DNA of 64,000 nucleotides from Flavobacterium daemonense. Lineage in GTDB: Bacteria > Bacteroidota > Bacteroidia > Flavobacteriales > Flavobacteriaceae. The notes beneath the pieces are model-generated. The model ran no database searches. It was not told where the DNA came from and saw nothing but the letters and a program-made list of their open reading frames with translations. The stretch is taken from assembly GCF_007341385.1 (NCBI RefSeq), contig NZ_VJYD01000002.1:310001-374000 (forward strand), written 5' to 3'. Shown in pieces: positions 43,464 through 53,227 of this stretch (position 1 is the stretch's first letter; each line of letters opens with the position of its first letter). A program made the position numbers and the translations under genes.

Positions 43464-44324
43464 TTATCCTTTCAACGCTTCTGCTCCACCAACGATCTCT
43501 AAGATCTCATTAGTAATAGCAGCCTGACGTGCTTTGTTATAAGTCAATTTCAATTGGTTTCTTAATTCAGTTGCGTTGTCAGTTGCTTTGTGCATAGCTG
43601 TCATACGTGCTCCATGTTCTGAAGCAAATGAATCACGAATACCTTTATATAATTGAGTTTTTAACGATTTAGGAATCAAAGTCAATACAATTTCTTCTTT
43701 TGAAGGCTCGAAAATATAATCTCCTGTAGAAGATGCTGCATCAGATTTAATTGGAGCTAACGGTAAAAACTGCTCAGTTTGAACAATTTGTGTAGCTGCA
43801 TTTTTAAACTGATTGTAGATTAATTCGATTCTGTCATATTCTCCAGATAAGAATTTTTGAGTCAAATTATCAGCAATTCCAGCAACATTTTCAAAAGTTA
43901 AATGATCAAAAATTGCATTATGATGCCCGTGAATTTTATGCGTTTTAACTAAAGCATCGCCTCCTTTTTTACCAATGGCAAAAACATCAACTTGCTTTCC
44001 AGCATAAAAATCAGTGCGATTTTTAATCTCCTTAATTACATTTGAATTGAATGCACCACATAAACCTCTGTTGGAAGTTATCGCTACAAGCAATACTTTT
44101 TTTACTTCACGTTGTGTTGTGTAATCTCCACCAACTTCACCATCAAGTGTAGCTGAAAGATTTTGCAACAACTCAGTTAATTTCTCGGCATAAGGGCGCA
44201 TTGCAGTGATTGCATCTTGTGCTTTCTTAAGCTTTGCAGCAGAAACCATTTTCATAGCCGATGTAATCTGCATCGTCGATGAAACGGAAGTAATTCTATT
44301 ACGGATTTCCTTTAAATTTGCCAT
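43464..44324 (-). CDS. atpG: ATP synthase F1 gamma subunit
   Basis: A 286-residue gamma subunit. It begins MANLKEIRNRITSVSSTMQITSAMKMVSAAKLKKAQ and ends with the paired helix RMTAMHKATDNATELRNQLKLTYNKARQAAITNEILEIVGGAEAL. It is the rotor shaft of F1. It is the last gene of the operon, followed by a strong terminator. atpD and atpC are not next to it. Confidence 0.97.
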   Translation of the reverse strand: MANLKEIRNRITSVSSTMQITSAMKMVSAAKLKKAQDAITAMRPYAEKLTELLQNLSATLDGEVGGDYTTQREVKKVLLVAITSNRGLCGAFNSNVIKEIKNRTDFYAGKQVDVFAIGKKGGDALVKTHKIHGHHNAIFDHLTFENVAGIADNLTQKFLSGEYDRIELIYNQFKNAATQIVQTEQFLPLAPIKSDAASSTGDYIFEPSKEEIVLTLIPKSLKTQLYKGIRDSFASEHGARMTAMHKATDNATELRNQLKLTYNKARQAAITNEILEIVGGAEALKG

Positions 44325-44407
44325 TAATTTTTTGTTTATTGTTTGTTGTTTTTAGTTTATTGTTAGGGCGAACCACAAACAATAAACTAAAAACTATAAA
44401 CTAAATA

Positions 44408-45985
44408 TTAGTTATATTTTGCTGAAACTTCTTTTGCTGCTTTTTCAATAACATCTGTAATGTTATCGTCAAATTTACCAGCTTTCAACGCGTTAAGCGT
44501 ATCTTTATGTTTACTGTTTAAGTAAGACAAGAAATCAGCTTCAAATTCTTTTACTTTACTTACAGGAACGTTTCTTAATAAGTTTTTAGAACCTGCGTAG
44601 ATAATAGCAACTTGGTTTTCAACAGGATATGGATCATTTAAACCTTGTTTCAAGATTTCAACGTTTCTTTTTCCTTTTTCAATTACGTTTAAAGTAACAG
44701 AATCCAAGTCAGAACCAAATTTAGCGAAAGCTTCTAATTCACGGAATTGAGCTTGGTCTAATTTTAAAGTTCCAGAAACTTTTTTCATTGATTTAATTTG
44801 AGCATTACCTCCAACACGAGATACAGAGATACCTACGTTGATAGCAGGACGAACCCCAGAGTTGAACAAATCTCCATCAAGGAAAATCTGACCATCTGTA
44901 ATCGAAATTACGTTTGTTGGGATATATGCAGAAACGTCACCAGCTTGAGTTTCGATAATTGGCAATGCAGTTAATGAACCACCACCTTTTACGATTGGCT
45001 TGATAGAATCTGGCAAATCGTTCATGTTTTTTGCGATACCATCATCAGCGATTACTTTACAAGCACGCTCTAATAAACGAGAGTGTAAGTAGAAAACGTC
45101 TCCAGGGTAAGCCTCACGTCCCGGTGGTCTTCTTAATAAAAGAGAAACCTCACGGTAAGCAACAGCTTGCTTAGATAAATCATCATAAACGATAAGAGCT
45201 GGACGACCAGAATCTCTGAAGTACTCTCCAATTGCAGCACCAGCGAATGGAGCATAAACTTGCATTGGAGCTGGGTCAGAAGCATTAGCAGCAACGATAA
45301 CTGTATAAGCCATTGCTCCTTTTTCTTCTAACATTTTTGCGATTCCTGCTACAGTTGAAGCTTTTTGTCCAATTGCAACATATATACAGAATACAGGTTT
45401 TCCTGCATCATAAAATTCTTTTTGGTTCAAGATTGTATCGATACAAACAGTTGATTTACCTGTTTGACGGTCACCGATTACAAGCTCACGCTGACCACGA
45501 CCAACTGGTATCATAGCATCAACTGCTTTTACTCCTGTTTGTAATGGCTCAGTTACTGGCTGACGGAAAATAACTCCTGGTGCTTTTCTTTCTAAAGGCA
45601 TTTCGTATAAATCTCCACCGATTGGTCCTTTTCCATCAATTGGAAAACCAAGAGTGTTAACTACACGTCCTACCATTTGCTCACCTACTTTAAGAGAAGC
45701 AATACGTTGAGTTCTTTTTGCAGTAGATCCTTCTTTAATTCCTGTAGATGGTCCTAAAAGTACCACACCAACATTATCCTCTTCAAGATTCAATACGATA
45801 CCTTCCATACCGTTATCAAATTCTACTAACTCACCATATTGAACATTAGATAGCCCGTAAACACGAGCAATACCATCTCCAACTTGAAGTACTGTTCCTA
45901 CTTCCTCTAGCGTAGCACCAGATTCAAAACCTTCTACTTGCTTTCTTAATATTGCTGAAATTTCAGCAGGTTTGATTTCCGCCAT
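44408..45985 (-). CDS. atpA: ATP synthase F1 alpha subunit
   Basis: A 525-residue alpha subunit with Walker [10 protein letters not shown] and the [53 protein letters not shown] region. It binds nucleotide non-catalytically in the F1 hexamer and stabilises it. Its neighbours are atpH upstream and atpG downstream on the - strand. Confidence 0.98.
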   Translation of the reverse strand: MAEIKPAEISAILRKQVEGFESGATLEEVGTVLQVGDGIARVYGLSNVQYGELVEFDNGMEGIVLNLEEDNVGVVLLGPSTGIKEGSTAKRTQRIASLKVGEQMVGRVVNTLGFPIDGKGPIGGDLYEMPLERKAPGVIFRQPVTEPLQTGVKAVDAMIPVGRGQRELVIGDRQTGKSTVCIDTILNQKEFYDAGKPVFCIYVAIGQKASTVAGIAKMLEEKGAMAYTVIVAANASDPAPMQVYAPFAGAAIGEYFRDSGRPALIVYDDLSKQAVAYREVSLLLRRPPGREAYPGDVFYLHSRLLERACKVIADDGIAKNMNDLPDSIKPIVKGGGSLTALPIIETQAGDVSAYIPTNVISITDGQIFLDGDLFNSGVRPAINVGISVSRVGGNAQIKSMKKVSGTLKLDQAQFRELEAFAKFGSDLDSVTLNVIEKGKRNVEILKQGLNDPYPVENQVAIIYAGSKNLLRNVPVSKVKEFEADFLSYLNSKHKDTLNALKAGKFDDNITDVIEKAAKEVSAKYN

Positions 45986-46023
45986 CTTAATTTATAATTT
46001 AGACACTTTTATGTGTAATAAAA

Positions 46024-46557
46024 CTAATTACTTAACTCTCTTTTTAATACTTGTAATCTGTTTGCAACAGAGGCATTGTATTGATTATCACCTATTCTTA
46101 AAATAAATCCACCAATGATTGAAGGATCTACTATATTTTCAATTGTAATTTTTTTATCTGATAAAGTTGCAACTTTAGCCAAAACTTTAGCTTCTAAAGC
46201 AGCATCCATAGGAATTGCAGTTGTAACTTTTGCTACTTCAACACCATTGTTTTCATCAAATAATTTATTGTATTCTGATGCAATTGCATTTAGAATTTCA
46301 AATCTTTTGTTTTCAAATAATAAATGGAATAAACCTTTAGTTACACCGTTTACATTTGCAAAAACTTCTAAAAGAGCACTTTGTTTAACTTCAACAGTTG
46401 TTGTTGGGTTTTGAATAAATGTACTCAATTCTGCATTAGTCTCAATTGCCTGAGCAATTGTTTTCATATCGTTATTGACAGCTTCGGCAACACCTTTAGA
46501 GTTTGCTAAGTCCAGAATTGCTTTTGCATAACGAATTGCTGCTCTTGTACTTGCCAT
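46024..46557 (-). CDS. atpH: ATP synthase F1 delta subunit
   Basis: A 177-residue OSCP/delta subunit: MASTRAAIRYAKAILDLANSKG, a helical N-terminal half, and the conserved end NIVDPSIIGGFILRIGDNQYNASVANRLQVLKREL. It joins the F1 head to the peripheral stalk. It lies 3 bp after atpF. Confidence 0.96.
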   Translation of the reverse strand: MASTRAAIRYAKAILDLANSKGVAEAVNNDMKTIAQAIETNAELSTFIQNPTTTVEVKQSALLEVFANVNGVTKGLFHLLFENKRFEILNAIASEYNKLFDENNGVEVAKVTTAIPMDAALEAKVLAKVATLSDKKITIENIVDPSIIGGFILRIGDNQYNASVANRLQVLKRELSN

Positions 46558-46560
46558 ATC

Positions 46561-47061
46561 TTAGTTTAACTTTACGTCACCTAACATTTTCTCAACTAAT
46601 TTAGTTTGAGATTCTTTGTTAGATAATTCTTCTTTCAATAATTTTTCAGCGATGCTTAATGATAAAGTTGAAACTTGAGATTTCAATTCAGCCATTGCAG
46701 CATTTTTTTCACTTTCGATAGCAGCTTTAGCTTGTTCAATCATTTTTTGACCAGCTTCTTGCGCTTCGTTTTTAGAATCAGCTATCATTTTCTCTTTCAT
46801 TTCGCGAGCTTCCTTCAACATCGCGTCACGTTCTGCACGAGCTTCATTCAAAATTCTTTGATTGTCAGCTTGTAAGTTTTCCATTTCTCTCTTTGCATTT
46901 TCAGCAGAAAGCAATGCGTTTTTAATACCTTCTTCTCTTGAAGTAATAGATTCCATAATTGGTTTCCATGCAAATTTTACTAAAAGCAAAATCAATATTA
47001 CCAAGATTAAAGCTTGCCAGAAGAATAAACCGAATGAAAAATCGTTAATTAACTTATCCAT
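46561..47061 (-). CDS. atpF: ATP synthase Fo b subunit
   Basis: A 166-residue b subunit with one N-terminal helix (FGLFFWQALILVILILLLVKFAWKPI) and a long charged coiled coil. Two copies of it should form the peripheral stalk. It lies between atpE and atpH in the normal operon order. Confidence 0.97.
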   Translation of the reverse strand: MDKLINDFSFGLFFWQALILVILILLLVKFAWKPIMESITSREEGIKNALLSAENAKREMENLQADNQRILNEARAERDAMLKEAREMKEKMIADSKNEAQEAGQKMIEQAKAAIESEKNAAMAELKSQVSTLSLSIAEKLLKEELSNKESQTKLVEKMLGDVKLN

Positions 47062-47148
47062 TTTATAACTATATTAAATATTTAATTTCTTTTTTAAAGT
47101 AACAACACCTTTAACCAACCGTTAAAGATGTTGTTATTTTTCTCTTTA

Positions 47149-47346
47149 TTATTTTCCTAAGATCAAAGCAGCAAATGCTAAACCTTCTAATAAAGCCGCG
47201 ATAATAATCATCGCAGTTTGAATTTTACCTGCAGCTTCTGGCTGACGAGCAATAGCGTCCATAGCAGATCCACCGATTTTACCTAAACCTAAACCTGCAC
47301 CGATTACTACTAAACCAGCACCTACTAAAGTTGGAATTGTTCCCAT
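47149..47346 (-). CDS. atpE: ATP synthase Fo c subunit
   Basis: A 65-residue hairpin with two hydrophobic helices, the polar loop ARQPEA and the ion-binding Glu54 in ALLEGLAFAALI. It lacks the Gln and Ser/Thr that mark Na+-coupled rings, so it probably binds H+. It forms the rotor ring. Confidence 0.97.
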   Translation of the reverse strand: MGTIPTLVGAGLVVIGAGLGLGKIGGSAMDAIARQPEAAGKIQTAMIIIAALLEGLAFAALILGK

Positions 47347-47379
47347 AACTATTTATATATATAAAATTAAACTTCTAAA

Positions 47380-48558
47380 TTAAATAATTGCTGTTTCATC
47401 TTCGTGGTGGTGAGCGTGGTCATGATCTTGAACCGCCATACCAATAAACAATGATGATAACATTGTGAAAATGAAAGCCTGTAAAAATGCAACTAAAATT
47501 TCAATAACAGAGATAAATAATGTCAATCCTAAAGAGATTGGCAAATCTGCTGCCAAATTTTTTCCAACGAAAATCATTCCGATCAAACTCATGATTACTA
47601 CGTGACCTGCAGTAATGTTTGCATACAAACGAATTAATAATGCGAATGGCTTTGTTAGTGTTCCTAGAATCTCAATTGGTGCTAAGATAATTTTCATTGG
47701 AACTGGCACTCCTGGCATCCAGAAGATGTGACCCCAATAATCTTTGTTTGCACTAAATTGTGTAATGATAAAAGTAAATGCTGCTAAACAAACTGTAATT
47801 GCAATATTTCCTGTTACGTTAATTCCTAGAGGAGTCATTCCTAATAAGTTTAAAACCCAAACAAAGAAAAATACAGTTAATAGGTAACCCATATATTTAC
47901 GGTATTTTTTCTCTCCAATATTTGGAACTGCAATTTCATCTCTAATGAAAATTACAAGTGGCTCTAATACTCTACCAAATCCAGTTGGGATTGGTCCTTT
48001 TTTATATGATTTTGCTAAACCAGTAAACATGAAGAATAAAAGTACCGCAACAAAAAGCATTGAAACAACATTTTTTGTAATTGAAAAATCTAAAACTTTT
48101 TCGTTTTCTGGGTGACCTTCTTCATTAAAAGTAACTGTACCGGCAGCATCAGTTTTGTAAATTTTACCGTGAACTAATTTGTAGTAGTTTCCATCAACCT
48201 CAGCAACTGTTTCGCCGAAATGGAATTTTGAAGATGAGAAAACTTTCAAACCTCCGTCAATAAGTATAACTGGTAATGGGAAACCGTAGTGCTTGTTTTC
48301 TTTTTCATCTTGAAAGAAAACAAAGTCGTGTGAATCTTGTAAGTGGTGATCAATAAAAGCGTCCACTTTTGCTTTTGGGTCAAGAGCTACTTCGTGCTCT
48401 CCTTCCGCTGGAGCATCATGTGAAATTACTTTCTCTTCGTGAGCTGTTTCCGTTTGTACATGCGTTGAATCATTCTCTGAGTTTGCAAAACCCATAATTG
48501 GTAGAGAAGCTACAAAAGCTGCTAGAATAAAGCTGAGTGGTTTGTTTGAAATCACCAT
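47380..48558 (-). CDS. atpB: ATP synthase Fo a subunit, with long N-terminal extension
   Basis: A 392-residue a subunit with the conserved Arg in LIRLYANITAGHVVI. The C-terminal core (about 155-392) is normal. Residues 1-150 form an extension with a signal-like start (MVISNKPLSFILAAFVASLPIMGFA) and His/Asp-rich sequence, as seen in Bacteroidetes. The end is HDHAHHHED. A matched promoter lies upstream (48601-48628). Confidence 0.95.
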   Translation of the reverse strand: MVISNKPLSFILAAFVASLPIMGFANSENDSTHVQTETAHEEKVISHDAPAEGEHEVALDPKAKVDAFIDHHLQDSHDFVFFQDEKENKHYGFPLPVILIDGGLKVFSSSKFHFGETVAEVDGNYYKLVHGKIYKTDAAGTVTFNEEGHPENEKVLDFSITKNVVSMLFVAVLLFFMFTGLAKSYKKGPIPTGFGRVLEPLVIFIRDEIAVPNIGEKKYRKYMGYLLTVFFFVWVLNLLGMTPLGINVTGNIAITVCLAAFTFIITQFSANKDYWGHIFWMPGVPVPMKIILAPIEILGTLTKPFALLIRLYANITAGHVVIMSLIGMIFVGKNLAADLPISLGLTLFISVIEILVAFLQAFIFTMLSSLFIGMAVQDHDHAHHHEDETAII

Positions 48559-48600
48559 ATCGTGGAAAATCTTATTTTTTTACGTTTCTAAAATTTGGTG

Positions 48601-48628
48601 CAAAGGTACATTTTTTATTAATATTCAA
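48601..48628 (-). promoter_or_regulatory. Promoter of the atpB operon
   Basis: On the - strand TTG (48626-48628) and TACCTTTG (48601-48608) are separated by exactly 17 bp. This is the best match in the window to the Bacteroidetes consensus TTG-N17-TAnnTTTG. It lies 43 bp before the atpB start. Confidence 0.75.
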
Positions 48629-48676
48629 AAGGATATGAAAAATTATTTTTGAACCTTGTTTTACATATTCGCGATT

Positions 48677-49069
48677 TTAACGCTTTTCATTTAATAATCG
48701 GACAGTTAAAAGCGTCTCAAATAACAAAAACAAAATAAATGTTATAAAAAAACTGACTTTTTCAACATTGACCATTTCTGTTTTGATTTTTAAAATAGGC
48801 TGCAAAATTAAATATCCCAACAACATTTGAGTAAAAGTTCCGAATAAGAAAACCATTCCAACGATTTCAAAATTCTTCGTTTTTACCTTTAATAATATAA
48901 GGTATAAAAAAGTCGCTAATCCGAAAAAAATCAAATACAGCAATTCTATACTATAATGAAATTTTTGAAAATTAATTTCAAGCAAATAAAAGGCTGCTTT
49001 ATGCACAATACAGGCAACAACAGCAAAACAAAATAAATGAAAAATAGGTTTGTAATTTTTTAATGACAT
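48677..49069 (-). CDS. Small four-helix membrane protein (DUF6168-like)
   Basis: A 130-residue protein with four hydrophobic segments (about 10-25, 35-55, 65-85 and 100-120) and a short basic tail. It lies between the AtpI-like gene and atpB, where Bacteroidetes often have a DUF6168-like protein. A start at 49096 would fall on a promoter-like TTG region, so the ATG at 49069 is preferred. It may help Fo assembly; this is inferred from position only. Confidence 0.78.
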   Translation of the reverse strand: MSLKNYKPIFHLFCFAVVACIVHKAAFYLLEINFQKFHYSIELLYLIFFGLATFLYLILLKVKTKNFEIVGMVFLFGTFTQMLLGYLILQPILKIKTEMVNVEKVSFFITFILFLLFETLLTVRLLNEKR

Positions 49070-49126
49070 TTCAAGTAATTTTTTGCAAAGATGCAACTTT
49101 TATCTAAAGCTGCTGTAAAGGCAAAA

Positions 49127-49354
49127 TTACTTTGTTTTGTTAATATCATTAACTTGGCGGATAACATTATATAAAGCAAGGCCTACACCGGCCAATACAA
49201 AAATAGTATTATAATAAACTTTCGGGCTTGGATGATTTTCATCAAGCCAGGTTCCAAAATAAGAAAACAAGAAAATAATGACCGCCATTTGAAATGGAAT
49301 ATTAATAAGCGCCAGCCATTTATTTCTTCTATTATTATTCGGTTCCTTTTCCAT
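49127..49354 (-). CDS. AtpZ/AtpI-like protein
   Basis: A 75-residue membrane protein with two helices: NKWLALINIPFQMAVIIFLFSYFGTWLDENHPSPKVYYNTIFVLAGVGLALYNVIRQ. It matches the AtpZ/AtpI pattern (LG/FGTWLD). Such proteins help assemble the c-ring. It overlaps the bactofilin gene by 20 bp. Confidence 0.87.
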   Translation of the reverse strand: MEKEPNNNRRNKWLALINIPFQMAVIIFLFSYFGTWLDENHPSPKVYYNTIFVLAGVGLALYNVIRQVNDINKTK

Positions 49355-49733
49355 CTTCTAACATTATTACTTGATTAGCATTTGCGAGCATAACGCAGGA
49401 AGCTGTAAACTCGGCTCCTGGTTCGATAGAAAGTTTTCCAACGGCAATTTCTCCGTGAATACGTGCTGTACCTTTAATATTAAGGACTTCTAAAACTCTT
49501 AACTTTCCTTGAAATTCTCCTTCAATATCAGCATTATGGCAAATAATTTCGCCTTTTACAATTCCTGACGCGCCAATAACAAGTTTTCCCTGTGAAGTAA
49601 AATTTCCAATCAGTTCACCATCCAGTCTAAAATCAGCTTTTGAAACAATATCCCCAACTATAGAGGTTCCTTCTACAATTCTGTTGGTTTTTCCTAAATT
49701 CTCTGTTGTGCTTTTTTTGACTTTCTCAAACAT
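49335..49733 (-). CDS. Bactofilin (polymer-forming cytoskeletal protein)
   Basis: A 132-residue bactofilin: NRIVEGTSIVGDIVSKADFRLDGELIGNFTSQGKLVIGASGIVKGEIICHNADIEGEFQGKLRV has the beta-helix repeats. Such proteins form non-polar filaments that organise envelope and cell shape. It sits 3 bp after sprE and overlaps the AtpI-like gene. Confidence 0.93.
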   Translation of the reverse strand: MFEKVKKSTTENLGKTNRIVEGTSIVGDIVSKADFRLDGELIGNFTSQGKLVIGASGIVKGEIICHNADIEGEFQGKLRVLEVLNIKGTARIHGEIAVGKLSIEPGAEFTASCVMLANANQVIMLEDGKGTE

Positions 49734-49736
49734 GGT

Positions 49737-52346
49737 TTATGGGGTTTTTGGGGCTAAATATGTGTCAAGATTTTTTTTGATTTGAACTACCTTATAATTA
49801 TCACTTGAAATAATTATTGGCGTATTAGAGATTTTATACTTTTTATCATCTCTCAAAACTCCTGCAACATCATTGGCATACGCCTCTGATTTTAAACCAT
49901 GAATAACTACAAAACTTTGCGTTTTATTGTATTTGTCAAAAGAAGTTGTTAGTCGTTCGAAATTTTCAACCAACATATACACCTTGATTGCCTCTTCGAT
50001 TTTTTTAACCGATTTGGTATCAGAATTAGAAATAGGATATAAAATTTTCCAGTTCTTGCCATCAACTGCCGTAAAATCAAGTTTTTCCAGAGTTGGAATT
50101 TGTTTTTCCAAAATGTCACGCGCCTCTCTTCCTTCTTCACTATTTGGGTAATTATCAGCAACGTTTTCCAAACCTTTTTTATATGCAGCCAAACCTTCTA
50201 CTTTTCCTAAAGTACTTGCTTTAAGCAATTCAAATTTCGAAACAATATCTTCACCAGAATACTGATTAATCAAATTGTCGATGTTGCTTAAAACTTCGTC
50301 AAAATGTTCTTCTTCAAACAATTTGTACCATTTTTTGTATTCTTTGTCGGCCGTAACCAGATCGTCTGAATTGGTATTATTCAAAATTTGTGCATATCTC
50401 GAAGTTGGATAATTACCTATAATATCCGACTTGATCCTCTCTGCTCTTGCTGGATTTGTAATTTGATAAATTTTATACAAATTATACATCGACGGCAAAA
50501 CCAATTTTTCCTCAGGTTTGTTCTGCAATAACTGTTCTAATTTATCACTGGCTAATTGATATTCCTTAAACTTCTCTTTATAAATAAGTCCTAACTGATA
50601 ATAAGCAAAGTTTCGTTCTTTACCAATACTGTCCATTACTGCAGGACTTGTAGGAAGTTTTTTTTCATAAAATGCCGTTGTATATTTTTCTGGAACGGCC
50701 TGTTGAAGTGCATTTATAGAATCTTGATTGATGTTTAAAGAATCTTTCAAGGCAGTATTAACAATTGCTTTTGATGCAGACAATCTCCAGTTTCCTGCTA
50801 TAGCACGATTTCCCCACAATTTTCTAAACTGCAATTTTCCGTAAGCAACTGTTGTTGGATTGTAAAAATAAAAAGTGCTCGCAACATCATTTGTTCCTGG
50901 CGGATTAAAAGCTCCTGCGGTTAAATCTGTTTTGTTAGGCGCTTGCGGGTTTATAGCTGTTTGCGAAACTCCAGTGTTTGTATTACGCTGTACATTTGCA
51001 AGTTTCTCTTTTTGAATTTCTTCTGCTAATCTTTTTGCGTCATCTTTCTTTTTAAGTTCTGCAATATAAATTTCGAAGTATGTTTTTCGATCGGCTTCTG
51101 GCAAATTATATACCTTAATAATACTGTCATTGCGTTTTGCAATTCCTTCGTATTTAATTACGTTATCTAAATTTTTTCTGTTTTTCTCGATAAACGCGAA
51201 CTCTCTCGTTTTTGGGTTTAATTTTACAAGTGTACTGTCGTAATATTTTGCAGCCATCGTGTAATCTGTATTTCTAAAATACATATTTCCAATGTTTCGA
51301 TATGTCGATGCAACGAGATATGGATCTTTAGATTTTCTGGCTAATGAATGATTGTAAAATTCCAAAGCATTGTCCTGCTCATTATTTTTGTCAAAAAACA
51401 CGCCCATTTCATAAAACAGAATATCATAATACGGTCTGTTTTCTCGGTCTTCGACTAATTTATTATAGGTTTCAATAAACATATTATGATCGTCTTTTTC
51501 ATAATCAAACATTTGTGCTTTTTTTGCATATGCTTGCATCATGTATTTGCGATCGGCTTTTCGGTTCATGTCGATTACGCCATTATAAAAATAAACAGCG
51601 CTATCTCTTTGTCCCGATTCTTGATATAATTGTCCTAAAATAAAACGGTATCTAGCTCTGTCTTCATTAATTCTGGTAAACTTTTCGGCAATTTTTAATT
51701 TCGCTACAGCACTATCCTTTTGCTCAGTATTTAAAAAAGCTTCTGCCAATAAAGCATTTGCATCTGAAAAAGTTTGTTTATCCAAATCTGTTTTCTTCAA
51801 CAAATCATTGATGTTTTTAATAACAATCGCATCATTTCCTAAACGCATATTTGTTTTTTCACGCCAGATTTTTGCGGTATAAATATTACTGCTGTTTGGA
51901 TATTTGTAAAGAATATAATTGAAAGCCTCAATTGCCGGAATAAAGCGCTGATCATAATATCTTGCCTTTCCGAGCATTAAATACGCTTCGTCAATCTGAT
52001 AATTTCTTTCTCTTCCCCCAATATTCATGGAGTGCTTCTGAATAGCTTTTGTTGCTTTTGTTTCAGCTTTTTCGAAATCAGGATTTTTTGTTTTTTCTCC
52101 TTCTGAAAAATTCTCGTCAAACTGCATTTTTTCAATTGGCAGAATCTTCCAAAAATTATCTTGATTATTAGCTTGAATTGATTTCAGTCCTTTTTCAAGT
52201 CCAATTCCGCCATTGTACAAAATGTTGTATTTTGTACTTAAAGCATGCGAATTTCTATTCACAAAAGTATTTTTCTTGGTAGAGCAAGCTATCAAAAAGA
52301 ATAAAAAAGTAAGGAGAAAACAGTATTTAAGAGTATTCTTTTTCAA
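49737..52346 (-). CDS. sprE: SprE/PorW-like TPR lipoprotein for gliding and type IX secretion
   Basis: An 869-residue lipoprotein (lipobox FFLIACSTKK, Cys21) with many TPR units in the first 450 residues (SGQRDSAVYFYNGVIDMNRKADR, NEQDNALEFYNHSLARKSKDPYLVASTYRNIGNMYFRN), and further helical repeats near the end. SprE/PorW of Bacteroidetes is about this size and is needed for T9SS secretion and gliding. The identification rests on size, lipobox, TPR pattern and host type. Confidence 0.78.
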   Translation of the reverse strand: MKKNTLKYCFLLTFLFFLIACSTKKNTFVNRNSHALSTKYNILYNGGIGLEKGLKSIQANNQDNFWKILPIEKMQFDENFSEGEKTKNPDFEKAETKATKAIQKHSMNIGGRERNYQIDEAYLMLGKARYYDQRFIPAIEAFNYILYKYPNSSNIYTAKIWREKTNMRLGNDAIVIKNINDLLKKTDLDKQTFSDANALLAEAFLNTEQKDSAVAKLKIAEKFTRINEDRARYRFILGQLYQESGQRDSAVYFYNGVIDMNRKADRKYMMQAYAKKAQMFDYEKDDHNMFIETYNKLVEDRENRPYYDILFYEMGVFFDKNNEQDNALEFYNHSLARKSKDPYLVASTYRNIGNMYFRNTDYTMAAKYYDSTLVKLNPKTREFAFIEKNRKNLDNVIKYEGIAKRNDSIIKVYNLPEADRKTYFEIYIAELKKKDDAKRLAEEIQKEKLANVQRNTNTGVSQTAINPQAPNKTDLTAGAFNPPGTNDVASTFYFYNPTTVAYGKLQFRKLWGNRAIAGNWRLSASKAIVNTALKDSLNINQDSINALQQAVPEKYTTAFYEKKLPTSPAVMDSIGKERNFAYYQLGLIYKEKFKEYQLASDKLEQLLQNKPEEKLVLPSMYNLYKIYQITNPARAERIKSDIIGNYPTSRYAQILNNTNSDDLVTADKEYKKWYKLFEEEHFDEVLSNIDNLINQYSGEDIVSKFELLKASTLGKVEGLAAYKKGLENVADNYPNSEEGREARDILEKQIPTLEKLDFTAVDGKNWKILYPISNSDTKSVKKIEEAIKVYMLVENFERLTTSFDKYNKTQSFVVIHGLKSEAYANDVAGVLRDDKKYKISNTPIIISSDNYKVVQIKKNLDTYLAPKTP

Positions 52347-52433
52347 TAGAGCTAATTTTAAAGCATAAACTTATAAAAAGGACTTTTAGTATAATGACTT
52401 GTAAAAATACGCTTCTTTTTGTAATATAGAAAC

Positions 52434-53129
52434 TTAAACAGCAAAAAACGATTCCAGCTCTTGCAAGGTTTCTTCTGAGGTTTGAATATCCTTTACAATT
52501 TCGCCTTTATTAAGCGCAACAATTCGATCGCAAACTTCTACAGTGTGCTGTAAATCATGGCTTGAGACCAAGACTGTAACATTTGGATCATCGGCTAATT
52601 CTTTTATAATTTTCTTCAAACGGCTTACGGTCGTCGGGTCTAAATTTGCAAAAGGTTCATCTAAAATTACCACTTCTGGATTACCAATAAGTGTCGCAAT
52701 AATACCCACTTTTTTCTGATTTCCTTTCGATAAATCGCGAAGGTATTTTTTGTTGTTTAAAATTTCGCCATTAAAAAACTCTTCATGTTTGCTTAAAAGC
52801 GCATCAATATCAGCCTTATTCTGATGACGCAAATCTCCAATAAAATAAAAATATTCTTCGGGAGTCAAATAACCAATCAGAAAGCTTTCATCTAAAAATG
52901 AACCTGTGAAAGATTTCCAGTTTTCACTTGTATTTACCTGAATATCATTGTTTTTTATACTTCCCGTTGAAGGTTGAATTAGATCTAGAAGCAAACTGAA
53001 AAAAGTTGTTTTTCCTGCTCCGTTATTCCCTACAAGTCCAAAACTCTGACCTTTTGGAATTTCAAGATTATTAATATTTAAAACTGTTGTATTGTTATAT
53101 TTTTTTGAAAGCTGATTTACTTGTATCAT
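52434..53129 (-). CDS. ABC transporter ATP-binding protein
   Basis: A 231-residue ATPase. Walker A GNNGAGKTTFFS, signature LSKGNQKKVG, Walker B VVILDEPFANLDP and the SSHD switch are present. It probably works with the 486-residue permease encoded just upstream (53228-54697). The pair resembles a DUF5687 exporter system. Its substrate is unknown. Confidence 0.92.
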   Translation of the reverse strand: MIQVNQLSKKYNNTTVLNINNLEIPKGQSFGLVGNNGAGKTTFFSLLLDLIQPSTGSIKNNDIQVNTSENWKSFTGSFLDESFLIGYLTPEEYFYFIGDLRHQNKADIDALLSKHEEFFNGEILNNKKYLRDLSKGNQKKVGIIATLIGNPEVVILDEPFANLDPTTVSRLKKIIKELADDPNVTVLVSSHDLQHTVEVCDRIVALNKGEIVKDIQTSEETLQELESFFAV

Positions 53130-53227
53130 TTTCTTTTAGTTTAATTGTTGATTCGTTTAATCGTTAATTTGTATTCAATGAAATGAATTATCTCATTATC
53201 AAATTGACTACTTTTCTAATTATCTAC

